The position numbers and the translations under genes were made by a program. From contig CBDBHI010000026.1 of the NCBI GenBank assembly GCA_965205595.1, positions 1-64,000 on the forward strand: 64,000 nucleotides of DNA, given 5' to 3'. The stretch comes from CATQHP01 sp965205595. Its GTDB lineage: Bacteria > Acidobacteriota > Terriglobia > Bryobacterales > UBA6623. Within the stretch, counting starts at the first letter, position 1. Each line of letters begins with the position of its first letter. This document shows positions 52,898 through 61,730 of this stretch, in pieces. Below the pieces are notes generated by a model. It saw only the letters and a program-made list of their open reading frames with translations, did not search any database and was not told the DNA's origin.

Positions 52898-52981
52898 GTC
52901 TGAGTGTTGTACCGTAAGCGACTCAATCTGTCGTCCGGCGCGCCTCTTTCGTTCGGGTCGCTTACGGTACAACACTCAGAC
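52898..52981. repeat. MITE-2 with perfect 25-bp inverted repeats
   Basis: 84 bp in total. 52898-52922 (starting GTCTGAGTGTTGTACC) is the exact reverse complement of 52957-52981, around a 34-bp core. A degenerate copy lies at 48132-48206. It forms the junction between the TadG remnant and the LysE gene. Confidence 0.88.
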
Positions 52982-53072
52982 ATGTGAGAAGCCAGGAAAA
53001 TTCGAAACTTGAGAGCCGCGCAGAGTCCACCATGTGCTCCTCGCGATCGACGATACTGATCATCGGGCCGTC

Positions 53073-53705
53073 ATGTTTGGAACCCACAATCTCGCCGCCT
53101 TTACTGCGGCAAGCATCCTCTTGAGCATCACACCAGGGCAGGACACGTTCTACATCCTAGGGCGGAGTATTGCTGGAGGCAGACGTGCCGGCGTTTTGTC
53201 TGCTCTAGGAATCGCTACCGGCGCTTTGGCTCACGTCATCGCCGCTGCAGTCGGCCTTTCGGCGCTACTAGCTTCCTCGGACTATGCGTTCACTGTCGTG
53301 AAGTACGTCGGTGCCGCGTATCTCATTTATCTCGGGGTTAAGATGCTCTGCGACGACAGAAGCGAAACGCGGGAGATCGCAGCTACGAGCGGCCCGGCCA
53401 CGACTCTCGCGATCTACCTAAGGGGGGCCCTCACGAATCTGCTCAACCCCAAGGTCGCTCTGTTCTTTCTAGCGCTTCTTCCGCAGTTCATCTCACCCAA
53501 CAGTCCCAACCAGACGGCATCGTTCCTGTTTTTGGGGTCTCTGTTCCTCCTAATCGGAACCAGTTGGTGTCTGGCCCTGGCTGTTTTCGCCGCCAGAATC
53601 ACGAGTGGCTGGCGTTCGCAACATCGCAAATTGCGGATTCTCCGTCGAGTCGCCGGCGGAACTTTCGTGGCGGTCGGCAGCAAGATCGCTATCGAAAGCG
53701 CCTAG
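53073..53705 (+). CDS. LysE/RhtB-family amino-acid exporter
   Basis: The start at 53073 (MFGTHNLAAFTAASILL) gives the family N-terminus; the reading from 53034 only adds hydrophilic residues. The 210-residue protein has six transmembrane helices and LysE markers SITPGQDTFYILGRSIAGGRRAG and a central FxxG...LNPKVALFFLALLPQFI. It exports amino acids or small metabolites. Nothing around it identifies the substrate. Confidence 0.88.
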   Translation: MFGTHNLAAFTAASILLSITPGQDTFYILGRSIAGGRRAGVLSALGIATGALAHVIAAAVGLSALLASSDYAFTVVKYVGAAYLIYLGVKMLCDDRSETREIAATSGPATTLAIYLRGALTNLLNPKVALFFLALLPQFISPNSPNQTASFLFLGSLFLLIGTSWCLALAVFAARITSGWRSQHRKLRILRRVAGGTFVAVGSKIAIESA

Positions 53706-54153
53706 TAGATGCCATTCGTGTGGAGCCGAATATTGATGGTAAACGGACTAGGTTCTAGGCTTCCGCGAACCGGGGTGGTCTCAATGGGTCGACGCAACAC
53801 CTTTCTTGGAAGGAAAGGTGAAGTGTAAGCCTAAGAAACGAAAAGGGTAACCGCGAGGATGCCGCACTTCCCTCTAAACGCTGTTGAAGTTAAACGAGTT
53901 ACGCGGTTGCGGTTGGGGCCTCGGCTAGGAGGCAAGCCACTTGTGCCTCTCCGCGTTCGGACACTCCAGCTAAACGACTTACTGCGAGTGTTGCATTGTC
54001 CGGTTGAACTCGCAGGACATGTCGGAAGTCACTCACATAGCGCGTTCCGGCCTACGCTTTCGGCCGATCCTCTACGCTACGCCGTTGATCGTGATCTGTC
54101 TGTTTCTTCCGGCATAGAATATTCGCAACGACTACGCCCGCTACACTTCGGGA
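53706..54153. other. Intergenic stretch without a recognisable gene
   Basis: An open frame on the plus strand (53859 onward, 113 codons) has no family resemblance and overlaps the following DinB start. The composition is unremarkable. No tRNA or known RNA fold was recognised. Confidence 0.5.
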
Positions 54154-54633
54154 ATGGCTGCGATCTTCCGAGAACTCTTTCGCCATCAGGCGCATGCTGA
54201 CGCGTCGATGCTCATGGCGATCAAGGCACACCCAATGGCCTCGAACGATCAAGAATTACGGCAGCTCCTTCATCACATTCTTGTAGCGCATCGCTTCTGG
54301 ATTCACCTCTGCCAAGCACTCCCATTATCAGTCGAAGCGGAGAAGGTCGTTCCCGCCACTCTCGACGAGATCGTCGCTCGGTTCCAAGCTACTCAGATGC
54401 AGGAACTCGCCTGGCTCGATCAGCTCGAGGCGTCTGACATTGGACGACTATTGGAGACGCAGTATTTTCCGGGCCGGCAAATTGCCGTAGGCGAAGCCCT
54501 CACACAAGTGTGCCTGCACAGCAACGGGCACCGCGCTCAGTGCGCTACACGACTCCGAACGCTGGGAGGCGAGCCGCCGCGGTCGGACTACATTATTTGG
54601 GTGAAAGATCGACCGTCTCCGGCCTGGGTTTGA
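54154..54633 (+). CDS. DinB-family protein
   Basis: This 159-residue protein is complete. Its four-helix DinB bundle starts FRELFRHQAHADASML, with HHILVAHRFWIHLCQ and a C-terminal LTQVCLHSNGHRAQCATRL. The three His positions (helix 1, helix 2, HSNGHRAQ) match the usual metal site. It has no signal peptide, unlike the DinB at 18484. A thiol-dependent transferase role is possible but unproven. Confidence 0.88.
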   Translation: MAAIFRELFRHQAHADASMLMAIKAHPMASNDQELRQLLHHILVAHRFWIHLCQALPLSVEAEKVVPATLDEIVARFQATQMQELAWLDQLEASDIGRLLETQYFPGRQIAVGEALTQVCLHSNGHRAQCATRLRTLGGEPPRSDYIIWVKDRPSPAWV

Positions 54634-54838
54634 GTACCGTTCATCGAAAGAGTCGCGTGATGCCGCGCATTGGAAACGACCCAAGCCAGGGATCAAAATG
54701 CACCCGTCTCGCCGGATCGCGGTCGGCCGCTGGCTGTAACTTCCGCGAAATGGGGAGCGAAAGTCGGAAGAGCTGGATCGATGAACCAGGGGAGAAGTAA
54801 TTCGACCGAGTGAAGTTCTTACCAGGAAGTGCTCGGCG

Positions 54839-55366
54839 CTAATCGGATGTTCCCGATTTCTTCAAGAGCCTTCGGACGACGTCACGCGCACGTTCGTTCA
54901 GCCGGTCGGGTGCGCGATCGAATTCCTTGAGGTACGTCGACCAAATCACGCTGCGGTTTTCGACATCAACTAGAAAAATATTCCCCTTTGAGCGGCCAAA
55001 CGAACTTCGCGTCTGGCGCATCTTAATGCCGCCGCCTTCGATGCTCTCACCCACCGCGGGAACTTCCGCTTCTTGATCGTCGCTCTCTGAGGGTTCCGGC
55101 TCAGGCTCCGGCTCGGCGAACATTTCGGTTACACGCTCGAGAAACGCTTCGTCGATGCGCTCGGTGAGGATCGCGTCGGCGTCCTTCGGATCGACGACGA
55201 TCCGGAACGCCCCTTGGCGCGCGAGTTCCTGCGCTAAGTACTGGTCAAATGAAGACTGCATCGGCCAGACATAGACATCGTTGACGCTGGCGAGGCCTTG
55301 AGCGAATATAGCCGCGCTGCATAAAAAAAAGACGGTCGCGAGGCGGGCCGGCGTCGGTGTCGACAT
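54839..55366 (-). CDS. Exported hypothetical protein with acidic linker
   Basis: The 175-residue product has a signal peptide (LATVFFLCSAAIFAQG), an alpha/beta part (VYVWPMQSSFDQYLAQEL, GAFRIVVDPKDADAIL), an acidic linker EPEPEPEPSESDDQEAE and a final helix NERARDVVRRLLKKSG. The pattern of a small protein that measures or reports an abundance (KGNIFLVDVENRSVIWSTYLK) is seen in many Acidobacteria, but I do not recognise a named family. It is divergent from pmbA. Confidence 0.65.
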   Translation of the reverse strand: MSTPTPARLATVFFLCSAAIFAQGLASVNDVYVWPMQSSFDQYLAQELARQGAFRIVVDPKDADAILTERIDEAFLERVTEMFAEPEPEPEPSESDDQEAEVPAVGESIEGGGIKMRQTRSSFGRSKGNIFLVDVENRSVIWSTYLKEFDRAPDRLNERARDVVRRLLKKSGTSD

Positions 55367-55672
55367 GCCTGCGATTATATCAGTGAGGCCCCATTAACAG
55401 CCCGTGGCAAAAGTCACGCAGGCCGCGTCACGCGCCTATGGGGCGGATTGAGTACTAGACGAGTGCCTCAACGAATCAACAGACAGAGCGCACCAGGAAT
55501 CTTTGAATGGCGCGTAACCCTTTGGGCGGCGGGCACTTGCGGCCGTCGGCTTTGTCATTCGTCGGAGACGATCGCCCGGATCGCCGTCCTCCTCACTCCG
55601 CGCCGATCAGCCACAATTGCCCGCCGCGCGACCTACGGGACTTTTACCACGGACTGCTAAGCGACTACGTGT
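55367..55672. other. Divergent intergenic region upstream of pmbA
   Basis: Open frames in this stretch have no homology and clash with each other. Promoters for both flanking genes should lie here. No clear consensus was found. Confidence 0.5.
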
Positions 55673-57028
55673 ATGTCAGAAACCTTTCCCCTTCAATCAC
55701 TTGCCGAAGACGTTGTGGCTCGCGCGCGATTGCTCGGGGCGGATACCGTTGAGTGCATGGTTAGCGAGGGCTCTCGGTTTTCAGTGCGGGTGCGACTCGG
55801 CGAAATTGAGAAGCTGACCGACTCAGGCTCTAAAGGGATCGGCGTTCAGCTCGTCCGCGGCAAGTCGAGCGGATCTGCGTACAGCTCTGATTTCAGCGAT
55901 GACGGCCTGCAAAAAATGTTGCTGTCCGCGATCGAAGCGACCGGGGTTACGGCGGAGGACTCATTTGCCGGTTTGCCCGACGAGGCCGACCTCGGTAGTG
56001 CCGACACCGACCTCAGGCTGTTCGATGCCGCGGTGCTAGCCCTGAGTTCCGAAACAAAGATCGATCTCGCCAAGCAGTGCGAACAGGGTGCGCTCGATTT
56101 CGATCCGGCGATTACGAACTCCGAAGGCGCGGGTTTTTCGTCGGGCTGGGGTTATTGGGCATTCGCCAACTCGCTTGGCTTTTCCGGCAGCTATAAAACT
56201 GGCAGTTGCTCGCTTGTGGCGACTCCGGTGGCGGAAGCGAATGGTCTGAAAGAGCGCGACTCTTGGTATGGCGTCGGGCGCCGTCCTGAAGACTTAGGGA
56301 GTGCCGCGCAGATTGGGCGGACCGCGGCGGAGCGGGCCGTGAGGCGGCTGAACCCGCGCAAAATGGGGACGATGGAAGCTCCTGTCATCTTTGAGCCTGG
56401 GGCGGCGAAGTCGCTGTTGGGGCACCTGATGGGAGCGGTAAGCGGCAGTGCAATATATCGCAAGTCTTCGTTTTTGGCCGGCCGGCTAGGCGAGATCGTT
56501 GCCGCGCCTAACGTAACTGTTTTCGATGATGCGTTGGTGCCGGGCGGCTTCGGAAGTTCTCCTTTTGACGATGAGGGCGTGCGCGGTCGAAAAACGGCGG
56601 TCGTGTCCGAAGGGCGGCTCGATAGCTACCTACTCAATAGCTACTCGGCTCGAAAGCTGGGCTTGCGGACCACTGGCAATGCCTCGCGCGGGTTGGCGGG
56701 CGCGGCGGGCATCGGCCAGGCGAATTTTGAGATTGTGCCCGGTGAATCGTCGCGCGAAGAAATTATCGCTTCGGTGAAAGATGGCCTATACGTGACGGAA
56801 CTGATCGGGTTTGGCATAAACCTGGTGACCGGAGACTACTCGCGGGGAGCTTCCGGGTTTCGGATAGAAAATGGCCGTCTGACGCACGCAGTATCGGAGG
56901 TCACGATCGGCGGCAACCTGGCGGAAATGTTTCGAAGCATCGAGATGATTGGGGACGACCCAGACCGGCGTGGCGCAACCATCGCGCCGACCATCAAGAT
57001 TTCAAAGATGACGATTGCCGGACAATAG
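55673..57028 (+). CDS. pmbA: TldD/PmbA-family metalloprotease PmbA
   Basis: This 451-residue protein has the PmbA N-terminal domain (GADTVECMVSEGSRFSVRVRLGEIEKLTDSGSKGIGVQLVRG) and the C-terminal domain with VIFEPGAAKSLLGHL, FDDALVPGGFGSSPFDDEG, SYSARKLGLRTTGNASRG and GLYVTELIGFGINLVTGDYSRGASGF. PmbA works as a partner of TldD in peptide or microcin maturation; TldD normally holds the metal His and is not in the window. A small membrane protein gene follows 5 bp later. Confidence 0.92.
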   Translation: MSETFPLQSLAEDVVARARLLGADTVECMVSEGSRFSVRVRLGEIEKLTDSGSKGIGVQLVRGKSSGSAYSSDFSDDGLQKMLLSAIEATGVTAEDSFAGLPDEADLGSADTDLRLFDAAVLALSSETKIDLAKQCEQGALDFDPAITNSEGAGFSSGWGYWAFANSLGFSGSYKTGSCSLVATPVAEANGLKERDSWYGVGRRPEDLGSAAQIGRTAAERAVRRLNPRKMGTMEAPVIFEPGAAKSLLGHLMGAVSGSAIYRKSSFLAGRLGEIVAAPNVTVFDDALVPGGFGSSPFDDEGVRGRKTAVVSEGRLDSYLLNSYSARKLGLRTTGNASRGLAGAAGIGQANFEIVPGESSREEIIASVKDGLYVTELIGFGINLVTGDYSRGASGFRIENGRLTHAVSEVTIGGNLAEMFRSIEMIGDDPDRRGATIAPTIKISKMTIAGQ

Positions 57029-57033
57029 AGAAG

Positions 57034-57513
57034 ATGCTTGAGACGGAAAAACAGCTTAAGGGCGGTGGCCTAAGGCCGGTTCCGATATTGATCGCGCTGG
57101 TTCTATTCGGGGGGCTCGCGGTAGTCGGCTATTTCGAGTGGAAGGCTGATGCGGAAGCTCTTCCGTTGGAGCTCGTGCTCACCGATGAAGCGCGGGCTTA
57201 CTTGCCGAAGCTGGATTTGCATTCGGTCGAGATGGCTGCCACCGAGAGCGCGCTTGGCCACACGTTGGTTGAGATTACGGGCGTGATAGGCAACATCGGC
57301 GAGAGACCGATCGAGAGCGTCAGATTGAACTGTGTGTTCTACGAAATTAACGGCATCGAATTAGACCGAGTCCGCTCGACGATCGTCAGATCGAACGCCG
57401 GCCTGGCCCCGGGAACCGAGTCAAAGTTTCGGCTGGCGTTTGATGCGATTCCAGAGGGCTGGAATCAGACGATGCCAAACCTATTTATCGCGGAAATTGT
57501 ATTTGGGGACTAG
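57034..57513 (+). CDS. Membrane-anchored hypothetical protein with FxLYD/DUF2393-like domain
   Basis: Residues 1-15 are cytoplasmic. One transmembrane helix follows (VPILIALVLFGGLAVVGYFEW), and then an extracytoplasmic beta-sandwich: LVEITGVIGNIGERPIESVRLNCVFYEINGIELDRVRS. This resembles FxLYD/DUF2393-type domains that form small Ig-like folds. It follows pmbA by 5 bp, so both are probably one transcript. Function is unknown. Confidence 0.7.
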   Translation: MLETEKQLKGGGLRPVPILIALVLFGGLAVVGYFEWKADAEALPLELVLTDEARAYLPKLDLHSVEMAATESALGHTLVEITGVIGNIGERPIESVRLNCVFYEINGIELDRVRSTIVRSNAGLAPGTESKFRLAFDAIPEGWNQTMPNLFIAEIVFGD

Positions 57514-57540
57514 CTCGCCATATGGTGAAAAATGCGGGCT
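57514..57540. repeat. Solitary MITE-1 end at the rfaE2 5' side
   Basis: CTCGCCATATGGTGAAAAAT followed by GCGGGCT matches the MITE-1 end with few changes. It contains an ATG (57532) that opens a frame continuous with rfaE2. Confidence 0.7.
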
Positions 57541-57582
57541 CGCCCGCGAGGCCAGTACTCGCCGCGGCTTACAATACTCGGG

Positions 57583-58059
57583 ATGGGGGTAGTGCTCTCA
57601 AGATCGGCGCTGGTCGACCTGCGCAAACAGTGGCGCAACGACGGCTCGACCGTCGTTTTCACCAACGGATGCTTCGACTTACTACATCCGGGGCATGTAC
57701 GCTTGCTTGAAGCAGCAAGCAGTCACGGTGACAAATTAGTCGTCGCCGTGAACAGCGATGCCGGCGTGCGTGACCTCAAGGGGCCGTCGCGTCCCGTCAT
57801 CCCCGAGAATGAGCGCGCGGCTACCTTGGCCTCGCTTGCGGCCGTCGATGCCGTGACGATTTTCGGCGAGGAAACACCCTGCGAACTCCTCGAGGTTTTA
57901 CTTCCCGACGTCTTAGTAAAAGGCGCGGATTGGTCGCATTGGATCGCCGGTCGCGAGATTGTTGAAGCGGCCGGCGGACAGGTATTTCCAATCCCAGTTG
58001 AGCCCGGATATTCGACGACTGATGTTGTGAAGAATATCCTCGAAATTCACTCGGTTTGA
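57583..58059 (+). CDS. rfaE2: D-glycero-beta-D-manno-heptose 1-phosphate adenylyltransferase
   Basis: This 158-residue nucleotidyltransferase has the HIGH-type motif FTNGCFDLLHPGHVRLLE, a substrate loop RPVIPENERAATLASLAAVDAV and the end GYSTTDVVKNI. It activates heptose-1-phosphate with ATP for ADP-heptose synthesis in lipopolysaccharide core assembly. It is the separate E2 domain, not an HldE fusion. The ATG at 57583 is preferred. An in-frame ATG at 57532, inside a MITE-1 end, would add 17 residues (RARPRGQYSPRL). TTGA overlap with mfd follows. Confidence 0.9.
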   Translation: MGVVLSRSALVDLRKQWRNDGSTVVFTNGCFDLLHPGHVRLLEAASSHGDKLVVAVNSDAGVRDLKGPSRPVIPENERAATLASLAAVDAVTIFGEETPCELLEVLLPDVLVKGADWSHWIAGREIVEAAGGQVFPIPVEPGYSTTDVVKNILEIHSV

Positions 58060-61000
58060 CGCACCCCGGCCTACGAGATTATTTCGACCGCTTGGGGCGC
58101 CATCCCGCGTTCGTTGAAGTGCTGGCCGCGATGCGCGGCTCGGAACGCGAGGTCGTCGATCTAACCGGGCTGACCGAGACCGCACGAGCGATTTATGCGC
58201 TTTTGTTGCAGAAGCTGACCGACCGGCCCGTCGTGCTTTTGGTCGACACCAACCGAACAGCCGAAGAACTCAACGAGACAGTGACGGCGATCTTCGAACA
58301 GCTCGAGATCTCCTCGGGCCGCGGAGCGCCTTGCGTATTGCCGGCCCACGACGTCACCCCGTTTGACGGGCTCTCGCCCCATGCCGATATCAGCGAAAAG
58401 CGCGGCATCGCGCTTTGGCGTATGACCGAGGGAACGGCTTCGACCGTGGTCGTCCCGATCGGCGCGGCGCTGCTGAAAACGGCTCCCGGTGATTTCTACA
58501 AGCACCTGGCCTGGCAGATTGAGGTCGGCGACGAGTTTTTCCTAGAAGACCTTGAAGCCGGCCTAGCATCGGTCGGTTATACCCGCCAAGAGCCGGTCGA
58601 AATGGTCGGCCAGTTTTCGGTGCGTGGCGGGATCATCGATGTTTTTTCTCCCGAGGCGCCATACCCGGTCCGTATCGAACTATTTGGGGATCGAGTTGAG
58701 TCGATCCGCGAGTTCGCTCCTGAAACTCAAACCTCGGTTCGGACGCTGGACGAGACTTCGTTGTTGCCGTTGAGCGAGTACCCGGTGACTGCGGTGGACG
58801 GTGACGCCAACCCGGTGTTGGCCGCCGGCTGGGAGTTTTCGGCGATCGGCGGCGAGGCTCGCTCGCATTGCGTGCTAGACATGCTTCCCAACGCGATCGT
58901 TGTTTGGAATGAGCCAGACGTTCTAGAGAACGAAGCTGGAAAGTTTTGGGAGCGCTTGGAAACGGCGGCTGAGCGCGCTGAAGGCGACGCGGCGGACTAC
59001 TACTTGCCGCTCAGTCGATTGCGATCGGCCGCGCAACGCCGCGATCAAGTCGTTCTCGATCAATTGGGGCTCGACCCTTTTAGCGTTGACGACGGCGCCG
59101 GCCCGTTACAGATTCGCAGCCAAACGACTCCAAGTTTCCGAGGAAACATTACTCACTGCATGCAGGAATTGAAAGGGCATGTTACAGCGGGCTCGCGTGT
59201 GCTCGTGGCGGCAGCCTCGCTTGGCGACCTTGAGCGCTTGGCCGATATTTTTAATGAGTTTGATATTTCGTATCAGTTGGGGCTGCAAGAGCGGCCGCAA
59301 GGAATGAGCCCTTATCTCGAAGAGAGATCCTATCTGGCCGGTCCTGTCGCGGCGGTGATCTTGGTTCAGGCCGCCATAGCGAAGGGCTGCGTGTTGCCAG
59401 AGTCGCAGGCCGTCATCTATGGCACCGATGACGTTTTCGGCCACTCCGACCTGGTCGCCAAACCCCGTAAGCAAGCGAGCGCGGCGGCGGCGTTTCTATC
59501 GAATCTGGAAGACCTCAAAGAAGGCGACTACGTCGTACACGCCCAGCACGGAGTGGGGCAATTCCTAGGTTTGAGGCAGATCGAGAACTCTGGCCGCGCC
59601 GATGATTTCATGCTGCTTGAGTACGCAGGTTCGTCAAAGCTGTATGTGCCACTTTCGCGGCTCGACCTGGTACAGAAATATCACGGTGCCGGGGGACCCA
59701 AGCCGCACCTCGACAGGCTGGGCGGGCAGACCTGGGAAAAAGCAAAAAGCCGCGTCAAGGCGCGTCTACGCGATATGGCCGAAGAGCTACTCAAGCTCTA
59801 CGCTCAACGCAAGCTGTCGGTAGGTTTCTCATTCTCACCCGATAGCAATTGGCAGCGAGAGTTTGAAGAGGCATTCGCTTACAAGCCGACGATCGATCAG
59901 GTCAATACGACAAACGACATCAAGCGCGATATGGAGTCGGCCCAGGTGATGGACCGCCTCGTCTGCGGCGACGTCGGCTTCGGCAAGACCGAGGTCGCGA
60001 TGCGCGCGGCGTTCAAGGCTCTGGGCGACGACAAGCAGATCGCGATTCTAACGCCGACCACGGTACTTTGCTTTCAGCATTTCGAGACCTTCAAACAGCG
60101 CTTCAAGGCGTTCCCAGTCGAGGTCGAGATGCTCAACCGCTTTCGCAATCCGCGAGAGCAGAAGGCAATTATCGAGCGAGTTAGAGAAGGCAAGATCGAC
60201 ATTTTAATCGGCACGCATCGGCTGCTTTCAAAAGATGTCGAGTTTAGCGATCTTGGCTTGCTCATCGTCGATGAAGAGCAGCGCTTCGGCGTGGCGCACA
60301 AAGAGCGGCTGAAGCACATTCGCAAGAACGTCGACGTGTTAACGATGACGGCAACACCGATTCCGCGCACGCTGCACATGTCGCTGGTAGGGCTGCGGGA
60401 CATTTCAATCATTCAGACACCGCCCAAAGATCGGCTGGCGATCCAAACCGTGGTCGCCCCTTATTCCGATTACCTCGTTTACTCGGCGATCCGGCGAGAG
60501 ACTGCTCGCGGCGGGCAAGTCTACTTCATTCACAACCGCGTGGACTCGATTTACGAGGTCGCTTCGGCCTTGCAACAGGCACTCCCCGAAGTGCGTATCG
60601 GCGTCGCCCACGGGCAGATGGGCGAAAAAGATCTCGAGGCGGCCATGCTTGGCTTCATGAAGCATGAATTCGACGTGCTGGTAGCGACAACGATCGTCGA
60701 GAACGGCCTAGACATACCACTCGCCAACACGCTGATTGTTGACCGCGGCGATATGTACGGGCTGTCGGAGCTCTATCAGTTGCGCGGCCGCGTCGGGCGC
60801 TCGAACCGTCGAGCCTATGCGTATCTGTTGATTCCGGAGAACCGCGAGTTGACCGAGATCGCACGCAAGCGCCTAGCGGCCCTGAAGGAGTTTAGTGAAC
60901 TGGGCTCAGGGTTCAAGATCGCCGCGCTCGACCTCGAGTTGCGCGGCGCGGGCAACTTACTAGGTGGCGAACAGAGTGGGCAGATCGCCGCCGTGGGATT

Positions 61001-61505
61001 CGAGACTTACACGCAATTGCTCGACGAGGCAGTGCGCAAACTCAAAGGCGAAAAAGTCGAGACAGTCGTTCGAACCAATCTCAAGTTGCAACTGGATGTG
61101 CATATTCCGACGGATTACATTACCGATGAGACGCAGCGCTTGCAAGCCTACAAGCGGTTGGCCGAAGTTGCCAGTGAAGCTGAGAAAGAATCGATTGCCG
61201 GTGAATTGAAGGACCGCTATGGTACTTTGCCCGTGGCGCTTAGAAATCTACTCGACTACTCGATTATCAAGAGCCAGGCCGAAGCCCTCCGGATCGCTTC
61301 TGTCGAAAGGAAGGCGAGTCGTTTGGTGATGACATTCCGAGAGGATTCAAAGATTGACCCTAACAGCTTGATGCGCTTTGTCGCGACGAAGAAAGGGGCG
61401 AAGTTTTCGCCCGACGGCAAGTTCGAGTGGTCAGGCTTCGACTACCACGGGGCCGAGGCGCTGGACCAGATCAAGGCGATGTTGAAGCGCCTGGCCGCGG
61501 CGTAG
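58056..61505 (+). CDS. mfd: Transcription-repair coupling factor
   Basis: This 1149-residue protein has full Mfd layout: UvrB-like N-terminal domains (VEMVGQFSVRGGIIDVFSPE), a RNA-polymerase-interacting CarD-like domain (GDYVVHAQHGVGQFLGL), a RecG-like helicase with Walker A GDVGFGKTEVAMRAAFKAL, DEEQRFGVAHKE and TATPIPRTLHMSL, motif VI region LRGRVGRSNRRAYAYLL, and a C-terminal TRCF domain (PTDYITDETQRLQAYKRLAEV). It removes stalled RNA polymerase and recruits UvrA. The start is a TTG that overlaps the rfaE2 stop. Confidence 0.96.
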   Translation: MTHPGLRDYFDRLGRHPAFVEVLAAMRGSEREVVDLTGLTETARAIYALLLQKLTDRPVVLLVDTNRTAEELNETVTAIFEQLEISSGRGAPCVLPAHDVTPFDGLSPHADISEKRGIALWRMTEGTASTVVVPIGAALLKTAPGDFYKHLAWQIEVGDEFFLEDLEAGLASVGYTRQEPVEMVGQFSVRGGIIDVFSPEAPYPVRIELFGDRVESIREFAPETQTSVRTLDETSLLPLSEYPVTAVDGDANPVLAAGWEFSAIGGEARSHCVLDMLPNAIVVWNEPDVLENEAGKFWERLETAAERAEGDAADYYLPLSRLRSAAQRRDQVVLDQLGLDPFSVDDGAGPLQIRSQTTPSFRGNITHCMQELKGHVTAGSRVLVAAASLGDLERLADIFNEFDISYQLGLQERPQGMSPYLEERSYLAGPVAAVILVQAAIAKGCVLPESQAVIYGTDDVFGHSDLVAKPRKQASAAAAFLSNLEDLKEGDYVVHAQHGVGQFLGLRQIENSGRADDFMLLEYAGSSKLYVPLSRLDLVQKYHGAGGPKPHLDRLGGQTWEKAKSRVKARLRDMAEELLKLYAQRKLSVGFSFSPDSNWQREFEEAFAYKPTIDQVNTTNDIKRDMESAQVMDRLVCGDVGFGKTEVAMRAAFKALGDDKQIAILTPTTVLCFQHFETFKQRFKAFPVEVEMLNRFRNPREQKAIIERVREGKIDILIGTHRLLSKDVEFSDLGLLIVDEEQRFGVAHKERLKHIRKNVDVLTMTATPIPRTLHMSLVGLRDISIIQTPPKDRLAIQTVVAPYSDYLVYSAIRRETARGGQVYFIHNRVDSIYEVASALQQALPEVRIGVAHGQMGEKDLEAAMLGFMKHEFDVLVATTIVENGLDIPLANTLIVDRGDMYGLSELYQLRGRVGRSNRRAYAYLLIPENRELTEIARKRLAALKEFSELGSGFKIAALDLELRGAGNLLGGEQSGQIAAVGFETYTQLLDEAVRKLKGEKVETVVRTNLKLQLDVHIPTDYITDETQRLQAYKRLAEVASEAEKESIAGELKDRYGTLPVALRNLLDYSIIKSQAEALRIASVERKASRLVMTFREDSKIDPNSLMRFVATKKGAKFSPDGKFEWSGFDYHGAEALDQIKAMLKRLAAA

Positions 61506-61730
61506 CTCAGCGCGGGGACTGGGTCCGCTAGCCTACTCAACGGGGGTCCGCCAAGGAATCGCGAGTCTTTCGAGCGCAATCACCCCTCGTGACTTAGATC
61601 GGTGGAGCGGAAATATCTCGATTGGCCCCCAATCAGCAATTTTTACGCATTAAGATATACGGACCGGTGCCGCGCGCGTCACCTCAGAATTGTTACGCTT
61701 CGTTGACCGATCGAGTAAGATGGACCAGTA

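Noticed and set aside
53859..54200. Plus-strand open frame of 113 codons
   Set aside because: No family resemblance and it overlaps the well-supported DinB start.
55448..55817. Overlapping small frames upstream of pmbA
   Set aside because: Mutually exclusive frames without motifs; best treated as intergenic.
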